Positions 36,153 through 46,976 of a DNA stretch of 64,000 nucleotides are shown in pieces (within the stretch, counting starts at the first letter, position 1; each line of letters opens with the position of its first letter). Source of the DNA: Talaromyces rugulosus (Eukaryota; Ascomycota; Eurotiomycetes; Eurotiales; Trichocomaceae); contig NC_049563.1 in NCBI RefSeq assembly GCF_013368755.1, forward strand, positions 682,001-746,000, in the 5' to 3' direction. The translations under genes were made by a program, and so were the position numbers. The notes under the pieces were generated by a model. The model saw only the letters and a list, made by a program, of their open reading frames with translations. It did not search any database and was not told the DNA's origin.

Positions 36153-37586
36153 TCATATCCGACGAAACGGGTTTCTGATCAGCGTCACCTTTGTCAGGAA
36201 AACCAGCGACGCACCAACAAGACAAGACACTCCACTGAAAATGGCGGCTGGCGTGTAACTCGTGTAGCGGTCGATGAGAGCCCCGGTGATCGGGGTTCCA
36301 GTTAGGCCAGCCAGCGAGATCACGGCCATGCCCATACCAAGGTAAGTACCTATATCACGCGGTGAAGGTGCAAGATGCGCGATGCAAGGGGACATCAGAG
36401 AGACAATCGCTCCGGAGAAGAAACCGTAGAGCGCTGCAAACACAATTATCGACGCGTTTGACTCGATGGCAATCCAACAGAGGAGGAGGATGCCTGTACA
36501 AAACCCAAAGAAGCAGAGTGTGTTGAACCGTCCAATTTTGTCTGCCAGGACACCGGGCAGGAGTCGACCGAAGACCGAAGCGGCGTTAAGTATGGACAGA
36601 ATGTATGAAGCCAAGTCCTCGCTCATTCCACGCGCAATGGCATACTCAGTGAGATAGAAAAACGGCGTGAACACTCCCCAAAGCATCAAAAATTGGGCGG
36701 CTATAAACACGCTGAAAGCGGCCTTTCTAAAAGCAGACGGCAGTAGGATCTTGTCTTTCCGTGGGGGTAGACGTGATCGAATCGTGGCCATTGCGAGGAG
36801 GAGTAGCGCCAACATGAGAAATCCAATGATCCGCACCGTCCATTCGAAGCCCAATGACTTATAGCTAAACATCCTGCTCAAGGCGATCGGGAAGATGACT
36901 CCTCCCAACGAAGAACCGGTGACAGTTATGCCCAGCGCTGCGCCTCTCTTCGCATGGAAATAATGGCTTACTGCTGCCATTGCCGGCGAGAACATGATAC
37001 CGCACGTTAGTCCGCCGAGAATACCCTGCGCCAGCATGAACTGATAGTATTCCTTGCAAAGGGACGTCATCATAACCGAGAACACAAATGTTATGGCAGT
37101 GGGCCAGATAACCTATCATTTGCCAGAATTATCAGCTACAGACTCAAGACTCAATACAGCCTTCTTGCAGGTAGGATGGATAGCAACTCACTATTGCGCC
37201 GTATCTGTCAAACAAAGGGCCTCCTATTATACCTCCACCCAACAAAAGGCATGTTTGCACAGATCCTATCCATGCAATGGTCGATGAAGACTTGTCCGTC
37301 AGTTGATGCGTCGAGTAATAGTTCTGGTAGACGCTGGATTGACAAGAGAATTAGTAATGGTCGCCGATCAAAGTGGACTGGATTGCGCTCACCCATATGC
37401 ATTCATGTAGCCAAAGGTGCAGAACGAGATGCACATAGCTCCAGCAACAACACTCCATGCACGAGCGCCACCTTCTGGAAAGGTTCCTGGTCCTGGCGGT
37501 GGAAGCGATTTGGTGCCTTCATTGCCATCACCGGAAATAGTATCTTTCTCTTCGTCCAAGGGCGGGCGTTGGGTTGGGTTCTGCAT
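36153..37586 (-). CDS. MFS transporter, monocarboxylate-porter type
   Basis: Three exons (37586-37393, 37333-37192, 37112-36153) with introns of 59 and 79 nt encode 431 residues. The cytosolic N-terminus carries the Pro/Gly-rich PEGGARAWSVVAGA lead that is usual in fungal monocarboxylate-porter-like (Mch) proteins, followed by twelve hydrophobic spans; GGPLFDRYGA is the loop 2-3 motif, and the first loops include SVQTCLLLGGG. This branch of the major facilitator superfamily moves monocarboxylates, riboflavin or unknown metabolites through the plasma membrane by proton coupling. It stands next to the Zn2Cys6 regulator on the same strand, as exporters of fungal clusters often do. The substrate cannot be told from sequence. 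Length is near the family norm. Confidence 0.9.
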
Positions 37587-38555
37587 AATGCCGGGTCAAG
37601 TTCACTTTACTTTATTCGCCCGATGAGTGAGACGCCTTCTTATTGTTTTTTCTTTAGATTATCGTAAATGTCATTGCAGCTGGAATGGCACCCAAGCGCT
37701 CTCTTATATCATGTTATTCGGGTTATTCGAGTTATTCGCTCTATTCGGGCTATTAGAACAGTCTCCACCGACACCCAACTCAAGCCGACACAGCGAAATA
37801 TGCGTCAGAGAAAGGGTTTTCTTTCGGAGCTCGGCCGTAAGCCTCTTTCCAGATATCTACGCGTTACGCTAGCATCAAGACGCCACTACACTACACCAAC
37901 ATCCCACCTAAATTCTGGCAACATCTTGGACAGAACTATTTGCGTCTTGAAGTTTACTAGGTGATTTCGCCTCCATATACCACGCAATTTGGCGCAAGAC
38001 TGTGTCTATGTTTTCTCGGCACAGCTGCACGCCAGTTGACTCGGGCAAGAACTTCGTGCCATCCCCTTCTAGACTCTCTACCTAAAAGGAACCCCAAACA
38101 GCAGTTGGCTCATGATGAAAGACACGGTCACCGAGGTGTCCACAATGTGATTTCCCCACAAAGCGGAATAAAGCTGGACTATGATCATCTAGTGATTACG
38201 ACCGGATCCTCCGTCAAGACTCGGTGATACTCGGAGGGAGTATTATATTATGACTCTATATGGCTCGCAAAATCGAATCCGTTTAAGAATGTTTCGTCTT
38301 GAAGAACGATTCATGGTAAAGTGATAACCCATGGCGAATTCAGCATGGCCCGTTTCAGGCAAAGATGGTGTAAAAGGAAGAAGAGTACAGGGACAGAAAG
38401 TGGTAAAATGAATAGAAAGGGATATTACCAACAGTACTAGGGAAAAGGATTTATAGAACAATCCCTTATCTAGTCTATTTATACAGTACAATTTAGGAAC
38501 GAACAGATATTCGATGCCGGAAAGAAAAAAAACCAAATGACTACCTGGAGAGGTC
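37587..38555. other. intergenic region with short imperfect repeats
   Basis: Starts as the MFS promoter. Around 37715-37755 the word GTTATTCG or CTATTCGG recurs several times in a row. A coding-like relic at 38142-38226 is listed separately. The last 300 bp are the 3' side of the FAD monooxygenase. Confidence 0.4.
38142..38226 (+). pseudogene. possible relic of an AMID-like oxidoreductase
   Basis: The plus-strand frame reads GIKLDYDHLVITTGSS, which matches the conserved LxYxYLxxATGS block of pyridine nucleotide-disulphide oxidoreductases such as the intact gene at 41224-42596. Nothing on either side continues the domain. Short and possibly coincidental. Confidence 0.3.
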
Positions 38556-39825
38556 CTATCTTAACTTGAGCTCTTTCAACTCATCATACTCGGGCAGCGT
38601 CCAATTCACATCTTCCCGCAGAATATATTTACCCAAAACATCCAATCTCAACCAAGCAGCAATTCCGATGAAGGAGTTGAACACTACAATGCCCCAGGGC
38701 GATGACGGAACCCAGAAACCTGACGCGTGATCCTGTACCTGGATTATTAACGGCCGCAATATCTTCTCGTAATTGTCCAATGCGGCCGCAACAGGGTCAT
38801 CCCCACCCAATCTAGTCTTGGGGTTGGTGTACTTTGTAATCTCGCCTGCAAGGACATAGGCGCCCACGATCGATGAGGAAGTCCCCATGCCCGTCGCTGG
38901 CGACGGACAGTGTGCCGCATCCCCGAGCAACGCCACCCTGCCAGACGACCACTTATCCAGCCGGACCTCCGCGACCTCATGCGTGTAGAAGTCGTCTACC
39001 AACCCGTCGTCCAGCATGGCGTTGATAAATTTGGGCGATTCCCAGCCGGCATCCTTGAAGATATCGGCCCACATCCTCTTCTGCGACTCGACATCAGTGC
39101 TACGCATGACACTGCAGTTTCTCCGAGTCGTCCGCATACCCCATGTATGCCTGGATGGAATCGGGACTGTGTCGGCTTGTGAAAAGCAGACGTTTGTTCG
39201 GGGCCAGGTATGCGGTCGAAATATAATCGGTACCGGGCTGTTGCGAGATGGTGAAATAAGCGAGGAACATGTGCAGTGAGCGATATGGCTTTGTGCCAGG
39301 CGGTAGGATCATGCTTCGCATCCGTGAACCTTGCCCGTCGGCGCCAACGACAAGATCAAACGTATCCTTCGATCCATCGCTGAAAGATACTCGCACCGTC
39401 TTATCCTTTCCAACCCCTTGTGCCATACCCTCCACGGCAACGCCGAATCTATACTTGACGCTATCCCGAGTCTGGTCGTACAGAAGCGTACACAGGTCCC
39501 CACGCATGATTTCCCAATCGGTAGTGAACCCCTGCAATCCACGACCAGTCTGGTTGACGGGGAAGAATCCCTTCCGCCGTCCTGCGCTGTCGACGAATTG
39601 TATGCCCGACTCAGCCACAGATTTGGCTCTCCACGCGTCTTCAAGGCCCATCTGTTTCATGGATTGGATTCCGTGGCCGCGGAGATCGATCTGTTGGCCC
39701 GACGCGCGCAGTGTCGGGAAGCGTTCGACGAGGGTGATTTCATGACCCAATTTGGACAGCCAGTAGGCCAGGGCTGGGCCAGCGACGCCGACGCCGCCGG
39801 AGATTAGGACACGAAGGCGAGCCAT
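38556..39825 (-). CDS. FAD-dependent monooxygenase, broken frame or 40-nt intron
   Basis: Two overlapping minus-strand frames form one flavin monooxygenase. The first (39825 to about 39100) starts MARLRVLISGGVGVAGPALA, the FAD-binding GxGxxG fold, and carries DLVVGADGQGSRMR, the DG motif. The second (to 38556) carries GRVALLGDAAHCPSP, the GD motif, and a C-terminal hydrophobic helix. They are joined either by removing one T in the TAG near 39100, which keeps a continuous family-like segment, or by splicing a 40-nt intron with donor GTATGC and acceptor GCGTAG, which also restores the frame but drops 13 residues. The first reading means a pseudogene or sequencing error. Such enzymes (TetX-like branch) hydroxylate aromatic or polyketide substrates. 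About 410-420 residues. Confidence 0.75.
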
Positions 39826-41223
39826 GGTTGCGTTGTGGTGTTGGTTTTTGGTTGAGGCAGAGGTGGGTGAGGAGTCTGTAACACGATAGCGTTAGGAGGG
39901 AGACACAAACGGACCGGATATATATATATATATTTTTTTTGGCTTTTTTAGAGAAGTATGTTTTTATTTCTTTTCCATTTCTTAGAGCGAGCAGTTTCAG
40001 ATATAAATACGCTGGTCGTGAGGCAAAAGGACCGAGCTAGATTCACCGAATAGTGAATTTTATGTCCGAGATCCGTGGATCCCTCGGTATTGTTTTCGCA
40101 GACCAAGCTAGCAAAATAACTGAAAATTACATTCTTTGTCTAGAATCATGGCACATCTGATGCTTAAATTTATGTACGGAGCCTTCTTCTTTGACTCATT
40201 CTCGATATGCAACTTAGTCGTGATATATACAGTTCACTTTCGTGAAGCTATAATTACTTGGAAATATTGTGTTAACCATATCTTTCTAGGTTTAGTGAAT
40301 ATCGAGGCTATAGAGTTGGCCGAACCTCGTCCCGGAATGGAATGTATGAAAAGGTGATCAGCATTTTATAACTAGATCCAAAGACAAGAGCCCGATTGCG
40401 TCCCTTCCTGTACCAAACTATGGATTATAGCTTAGTTGGATTGGGGATGAATCTATTGCGACCTTGACAGCATCGCCAGTTCCAAAGTGAGATGCCACAT
40501 AATCAAATTACATTTTTTATATAATGACCCCGTCTTGGCATGATACTAAACACTCCATTACAGGGTAGGACAGACCTTTTAACCGCACGACAGTTTGTTA
40601 TGCCAGAATTGAGAACTAGCAATTTCTCTCAGGATTATCCCATGATGTCTGTTCTAGGGAAGTGATATAGTAGAATCCCGCCCCTTCTTTGACCATAGGT
40701 ATTTTGGCAAGCTACGATGGAGGTAAATCTTTACTTGTTTAATTTGGTAAAAGTTGTCTTGTACAGAAAATCCCTTCGTTCTTTGTGCCAGTAGGATTCC
40801 ATAAGACGATGTATTATGTCCGATACCTGATTATTGGGCATAAGGGCATCATTTTCCAATTATGAAATATTTGTAGACTCTTTCTATGCAATCAAAGGAG
40901 TTTCGGGGAAATGATGATTGTGGCTTAACTGAGCGGCTGTGAAGCGGCCGGGGTGTCAGAGTGGAAATGGTGGTCGAAGCCGAGTAGGAGTCGACTAGGA
41001 GATTACTAGCGGCTCTAGTGGCAATAAAAGGAGATTAAATCTTATATAAGAAGATGGGTTCGGATTTATACAAAATAAATCGCTTGAGATCTCCCAAAGC
41101 ATGGGCGAGATCTCAAGCTTATAAGCTTTCTCCAAATAGCTTCAGACTAGTCGAATTAGGAAGTCCCGTACAAAGAATAGCGAGTCTTTGTTGACTGAAA
41201 GTAGTAATACAGAATCCTTGAAC
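39826..41223. other. intergenic region with possible solo LTR
   Basis: No gene. A TA microsatellite lies at 39920-39935. The stretch 40938-41172 begins TGTGAAGCGG and ends CGTACA, with a TATA-like CTTATATAAG inside, like a worn solo LTR, but no target duplication is visible. A hairpin inside it is listed separately. Confidence 0.4.
41082..41118. repeat. perfect 12-bp stem hairpin
   Basis: GCTTGAGATCTC and its exact reverse complement GAGATCTCAAGC are separated by 13 nt that contain CCC and GGG able to pair further. It lies inside the possible solo LTR at 40938-41172. Confidence 0.85.
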
Positions 41224-42596
41224 TCACGCCCTTAATTTCATATCATAGTCTTTGTCTTCAAATGGACGAGCACCGTTCAATTTCCAAGCTTCATATGCAT
41301 CCAGATCGATCTTCTTTTTCCGAGGTATGAGGAACTCCTTGTCGTTGTCCCTGATGTACACGACACTTTTTGTCTGTCCATCAACAGCGTCAGCAGTGGC
41401 CTTCTCCAAGTTATAGAGTCAATAATTCTCACCAATCCCAGGGTCAGATCAATCATTCCTCCCAGGAATGAGAAGATCTTATAATCCTTGAGCGGCTTCC
41501 CCTTGATCGAACGAGTAATGTTGGCAGCAACTACGCTTGCCTGAAAGGTCGCAGCTCGACCCATCCTCACGCCGCCTGTTTCTACTACATCACCAAATGC
41601 ATAAATCCGAGGGTGGTTCGTATCTGTTATCTGGAGAGTTTTCTTCACGAGGACTGTTCCTGAAGGAGAGATGGAGGAGGGCGACACTCCTGACAGGGTG
41701 CTGGAGGCAGGTTTTGCTCCAGTGCACCGAATCTGCGTGACTTTAGCGGCACAATCAATGAGCTAGCGCTTTACGGCTTGACCTACCAGGAGGTCAAAGG
41801 TAACGACTTTGCCCGACTTCAGCGTGAAGTCTAAAGCCTTCTCGTTCTGAACTCCCTCCGGTGCCCTTTCACCCAAATGCACATTGATTTCCAATTTTCG
41901 AAATTCTTCCATGACATAGTCATGCAACTTCGGACCAAAAGAATTCAGAAGCGTGCTCCGCGAGTGTATCAAGGATACGTTCTTCTCCGGATACTTCGTC
42001 TTCGCATCCGCCGCCAACTCTACACCTACAGCTCCACCACCCACAATAACCAGATCTTTTGCATCTCGGATAGCTTTCTGCATACCCCTAAAGACCTCCA
42101 CCCCATCCCTTTTCTCTCCCGTCGCGAGATGCCATGGGGGAACCCCCGTCGAGCCAGTGGCTACCGCAAGATAGGTGTACTCCAGCCGAGTCCCATCCTG
42201 CAGTGTGACAGCGTGTTCATCCACAGCAACCACACATGCTTGAATAAAATGAAAAGATCCAGCAGGTAGCTTTGCAAATCCTCCGTGGTATGGGATGAAG
42301 GCTTTGTGTTCATGTCCCTCGACGACCGACACGCGCGGGAAGAGCCAGCTGAAATTGAAATGCGAGTTTTTTTCTATCAGCACCACGCGATAGCCGTTGG
42401 GAATTCTTTTGGCTAGTTCAACCGCGAGAGATTGGCCTCCGAAAGAACCACCTATGATGATTATGTTACGCGGGTCAGAGCCGGGCTTGTAGGTGTAGTG
42501 ATGGATTTGGGCGCGGATGGAGAGGACGAGTCGTTCACACAAGATAGGAAGAACGGCGACGAAGAACTTTGTAAAGAGGACGACTTTGGAGAACAT
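41224..42596 (-). CDS. AMID/FSP1-like FAD-dependent NAD(P)H oxidoreductase
   Basis: Three exons (42596-41787, 41732-41433, 41373-41224) with introns of 54 and 59 nt (CTGAC branch in the second) encode 419 residues. A hydrophobic N-terminus (about residues 5-25) could anchor it to a membrane. The FAD fold is NIIIIGGSFGGQSLAVEL, the NAD(P) fold DLVIVGGGAVGVELAAD, and the second FAD-contacting block IYAFGDVVETGG. The C-terminus ends with a VDLD-like segment and WKLNGARPF. The family includes human AIFM2/FSP1, an NAD(P)H-quinone reductase, and fungal relatives in both respiratory and cluster settings. It is the downstream neighbour of the LovD-like gene, in divergent orientation. No defects seen. 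Confidence 0.87.
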
Positions 42597-42868
42597 GATG
42601 AGATGATTCTTCAGATTAGATAATCTGATAAGATTGCAAGATCAAAAGGCGGTTTTGGAACCTGGGCGGTACGGTACGTATATGAGTACCCTTCGCACAC
42701 GACGCCCGGTTTGGGAGAAACAGATGATTAATATAACTCCAAGATGCAGACACACCAATTCCATTTGAAAGTTTGTAACGGTGCTGCAGTGAATTCACCG
42801 CTACCTCCGTTTCTCGGGTTCGGAATCTTGGCTTCTCTCTACCGAGAATATCCCGCTCCGCTCGGTAA

Positions 42869-43330
42869 GTGGATATTCGCAGCGCCGAAACTCACGAACG
42901 AGAAGGGAATACTGGTATCGTGCTGCGAGATATAGTCGACTATGGCGGTCAAAATGGAAGCCTACATCTTGTGAATGAAGACGGCGAAGGTCCACCACTT
43001 TTTCCACCTGGATTCGCAGTCTCCATGTGGCTTTGTGGCGCGCACAAAGGTACAGCGAAAATGACTGGTTGTCCAGAGCCTGCTGGCTCTCAGCAAGTGC
43101 AGAGCAAATCCCCTTTCCAGCCACTATGTCCATTCCTTAGCGATATGCGCATCACTGACAGTTTGAGACCAGTAAGTGGGACTACCAGCCGTGCAGCAGG
43201 ACAGATCGATCAGCGTCTCCTTGGGACGACGACAATGATATTCTTGACGACTCGGACGATGATGCGTACGTCGATGGCCAGGGCTGCCCTATAAAGAAGC
43301 CAAGGCAATTCCCCATTACGAACACCGGTC
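42869..43330 (+). pseudogene. unrecognised broken coding region
   Basis: A plus-strand frame without ATG reads DIVDYGGQNGSLHLVNEDGE and PLFPPGF, followed by several Cys. A second frame carries an acidic run (DDDNDILDDSDDD) and continues to about 43370. The two are separated by a frame change near 43170 where a GTAAGT donor exists, but no acceptor that I tried joins them in frame. The composition looks coding; I do not recognise the family. Confidence 0.35.
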
Positions 43331-43435
43331 AGATTGTAATTGCAAGCAAACGCCCTAATTGGGTTAGTTATTTGACTTTGCTAGGTTGACAACTTGCCAT
43401 CCACCGACTTACTGTCGACTAGAATGGGGATGGGA

Positions 43436-43525
43436 CGTTCCACAAGAAAGTATATACAATCTAGACTGTACTCGTGCACTTCCAACATTTGGTTTTTGCT
43501 CCAAACCGATAGAGTTTGAACCAGA
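43436..43525 (-). repeat. dispersed fragment, copy 2 (matches 31183-31274)
   Basis: See copy 1. Here the minus-strand frame (43602-43381) stays open through the repeat and reads LVQTLSVWSKNQMLEV and SLDCIYFLVERP. The parent gene or element is not recognised. Confidence 0.75.
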
Positions 43526-43841
43526 GAGGGGAATGTGTAATCCAGGGATACATGTGGCCCCATGAAGGCTAAACGAGATGGTCCATTTTCGATCAGAAAC
43601 AAAAGTCTCTCTACAATTCTGCGACAAACAAACAGCTAGTCCCACCTCCGAAAGTTGCTAAAATCCTGTCTAAGCCTAGCCCTAAAAGCTAAAACATGGG
43701 GGTGGTTCAGAAGATCGCCGAGGCTGTGCTCACAATAGCCGAGGTGGGGTGACCGTCGCTTCCGGGATCTTGCTAAGGTACAACCAACGAACACATCTGC
43801 GAAGTGTTTGCTATACAAGCTTATAGAGAGATTAGCCCAAC

Positions 43842-45272
43842 ATGGTGACATTCGAGCAATATATGGAGCAGGCTACCGCTGGGGGCGCGGATCGACAGCT
43901 CCCCGGCTGTGTTGTGCTGGCTGCAAATAAAGATGGTATGGTTCTTCGATCCTAAAATATCGCAGAACGATATGGTGTAGTTATACGCTACTTGCTGTGA
44001 CGCCATGTATCTCTAGACTCACGGTGCCAATTTGATCAAAGGAACTCGCTAACTAGTCTTAGGTATCGCGTACTCCAAAAGTTTTGGCCCGCAGTCGGTA
44101 GACCCAGCCTCACCACTGTCGGATAAACCCATGACCCCGGATACTACGATGTGGATAGCGTCCTGCACAAAGCTCATGACAGCCATCTCTGCTATGCAGT
44201 GTGTCGAGAGGGGGCTATTGAACCTAGACGACGATGCCTCTGCCATCCTTACCGAATTCAAGAACCCCGACATCCTGGTCGGATTTGATAACGATACTGG
44301 GAAGCCTATATACGAGAAAGCAACGGGTTTTATCACTCTTAGGATGTTGCTCACACACCATAGTGGTTTGGGATATCCCTTTATCCAACCCAAACTAGGG
44401 CAATTCTCAAAGTATGCAAAGAGAGATGCGGAATTTGGCTCCAAGCTTCTTGTATGCTATTGATCTAAAGTTCTTTTTCAGAGAGCTATTACTGATAATA
44501 TCTCCGTTAGACCGAATCTTACCTTTTTCCGTTACTGTATGAGCCTGGAACTTCCTGGTCATATGGCGTTGGCCTCGACTGGGCCGGGCTGATGGTCGAG
44601 CGGGTGACTAGCCAAACCCTTGGCTCATACATGGAAGAAAATATCTTAAAACCTCTTGGGATGGACTCCACTTCTTTTGATATCAAAAATCGAGCCGATA
44701 TTCTATCTCGACGTGCAGATATGTCACTGAGGACTGCCGACGGGGCTGTAGTGCCTAGCCCAACTCGATTCTTCTCTGACAACGCCCCTGATCATCACGG
44801 AGGGGGAGGCATATTCTCTTCTCCGGGAGACTATGTGAAACTGCTAATATCTGCACTGAAGAATGACGGCACTCTATTAAAACCGTCTACCATGGATGTT
44901 CTATTTGCACCTTGCCTACCACCCGATGCGATAACTGAGCTACGAAACAATAGGAGGACCCAGTATAAGACCTTTCGAGAGAGTAAAGTAGGTTCCACCG
45001 CAGTACTCCAAGTAATTCAGCCGGAGGAAATGAATTATGCGCCCGGTGGTCAGATATCAGAGAAAGAGTGGTTAGGTGGTCGAAAAGCCGGAAGCATGTC
45101 TTGGAGTGGCTTGCCCAACCTCAACTGGGTATTAGACCGTGAATCAGGCATTGCTCTGCTATTTTCCGCTCAATTATTGCCACCTGGAGATGCTGCAATC
45201 AAGGCAGCCTTTGAGAGGTTTGAGTACGCAGTATATAATGGGGAGCTTGGAAATATCGGGCATCAGAACTAG
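43842..45272 (+). CDS. LovD-like acyltransferase / class C beta-lactamase-fold protein
   Basis: Three exons (43842-43935, 44063-44451, 44511-45272) with introns of 127 and 59 nt, each with a clear branch site (CTAAC, CTGAT), encode 414 residues, almost the length of LovD (413). The serine nucleophile motif SxxK is S65-C-T-K68 in WIASCTKLM, the expected Tyr is about residue 179 in WSYGVGLDW, and HHSGLGYPF and GGGGIFSS follow as in the family; near the end GSMSWSGLPN replaces the KTG-like box. LovD moves an acyl group onto the statin core, and relatives (MlcH and others) act as transesterases in polyketide clusters. With no PKS in the window its acyl donor is unknown. An esterase or beta-lactamase-like hydrolase is the alternative. 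No defects seen. Confidence 0.85.
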
Positions 45273-45524
45273 GAATCGTCGTGGGCAAGGGTGCCAGTCT
45301 TATAGGCTACCTGCTACGCTTGCAAACGAAACCCGAAAGAGAAAACACTAGTAAATATGTGAATGTCATTGATGGGGAACTTTATAAATCCCCGGCGTTC
45401 ATAGCTAAGAACCGACAACCTATAACACACCAGTTAATTTGTGTACAAAAAGCCCCATCTACATGTAGCAACACGCGGAATTGGCGTTTCAGAATGTGGT
45501 CACGTCTTTGATACTAACAATTAA

Positions 45525-46811
45525 TTACCATAGCATCCACGGTACGAGATGTTCAAAGTCAGCATCCATGTTACCACTATCCAAGACGGATTTCTCCCTG
45601 TTTGCGATATCAGCCTTGACGGAGTTCGCACGATTCAGAAACTCTGCGCTCTCTTTCAAACTTCCACGGCGTTCAGATATTTTTGAGAGCTTAAAAAGCG
45701 CGCGAGCCATGTGCCGCTGCCCTTCGGATTTGGGCAGGCCTTCTGATATCCGGACACATTCGCTGAGAAGTTGACTACGATGCGTGAGTGGGAAGAGTCA
45801 ATGGCCTCTAGACATGTTGTTGTAAACTTACCTTACCATTTCATAGTTGTCTCCCTGTTGTAAAAGATCTGCGACTTGATACAGCGAGTCGCAAACCTTG
45901 AGGCGTTGGGGTAAGCATTCTCGTCGAAATGTCAGTGCCTTGGATGCAAGACGGAGAGCATCGTCGTATAGTCCCTGCTTCAAGCGTATGCGACTGAGAA
46001 GCACCATGTCTCTATTTTATATTAATATTTGAAGCACTGTGCCTAGCGTACAGAGAGAGTACTTACCCTGAGAACCGGGGATTCCCCGTCTTGAGAAAGG
46101 TTTCACCAGTGAAGTTAGCCAAAGAGGGACAGCCTTTCAGCATGTCCTCTGCCTCATCCGGCTTGTCCATACGAAGCAATAAGCTGGCCATATTGCTGTA
46201 TGAATTTCCTATTCTATCGCTCTTCGCTTTCAATCGAATATCAATCGATTTCTGAAGATAGTCTCTAGCTCTATTTAGGTCTCCGATATCCGTGAAAGCG
46301 AGGCCGTAATTCACGAAATTGGCTGCAAGAAATGGGTCGTCCTCGGGAAGAACGGCTTTGCGCAGATTAAAGGCTTGTTCGAAGTATTTTAGAGAGTCGT
46401 GTGGGTGGCCAATATCCAGCTCGATGAGACCTCGTAAGTCAATCGCACTTGTGTATGACAGAGATGTACAGTCGCTGAATGTATTTATGGATGCCTCAAG
46501 ATATTGTTTTGCCGTGTCATAGTTTTCTCTCTCATAAAGATACCTATATTTGTTAGAATATTGCATACATTGTCGCTATTTTGAACCCACCAGCTGCACC
46601 TCAGCAGAAGCTCTGCAAATGACTGCATATTACTGAAAGATACCTCATGGTTTTCATTTTTTTCTATTAGGTCTTTTAAATATGGCAAACCTTCTTCACA
46701 TTGCGTCCATGAGACAACCTGATGGCCGCGATCAGAACTGTAAGTATCTGGAAATCTAGTCAAGAGAAGGTCCACTGTGGCATTGAAATCGTCGCGAGTT
46801 TGGAAATCCAT
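45525..46811 (-). CDS. TPR-repeat protein, resembles the C-terminal part of a fungal NLR
   Basis: Four exons (46811-46591, 46543-46067, 46011-45832, 45774-45525) with introns of 47, 55 and 57 nt give 375 residues from the first ATG. The similarity to fungal TPR tails starts about seven codons earlier (46832), where no ATG exists. The start region (FNATVDLLLTRFP ... CEEGLPYLKDLI) and the splice-restored CSWYLYERENYDTA match the stretch that follows the NB-ARC/NACHT and winged-helix part in fungal STAND/NLR proteins; several TPR units follow (LRGLIELDIGHPHDSLKYFE, ANFVNYGLAFTDIGDLNRA, NSYSNMASLLLRMDKPDEAE). No nucleotide-binding domain is present within 2 kb upstream; that space is filled by a DPP III fragment. 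It is either a truncated NLR or an independent TPR protein. Confidence 0.65.
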
Positions 46812-46976
46812 CCTTTCGTTTTCAACTATCACTGTTGATGATAAGTATATTTAAAAGTTTCTTCGAGTCATGATGCTGAGCATCGTGACTGTAAGAGAGT
46901 GACTCCCCACCACCCCACCATGTAGCACCGCCGCCGAAGATATACCTAATTCGGAAACATGTTTGACAATGTGGTC

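Larger units (their letters stand above)
42597..43841. other. relic-rich divergent intergenic region
   Basis: Lies between the AMID-like gene (minus) and the LovD-like gene (plus) and must contain both promoters, but also holds a coding-like relic (42869-43330) and one copy of the dispersed fragment (43436-43525). No intact gene. Confidence 0.45.
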
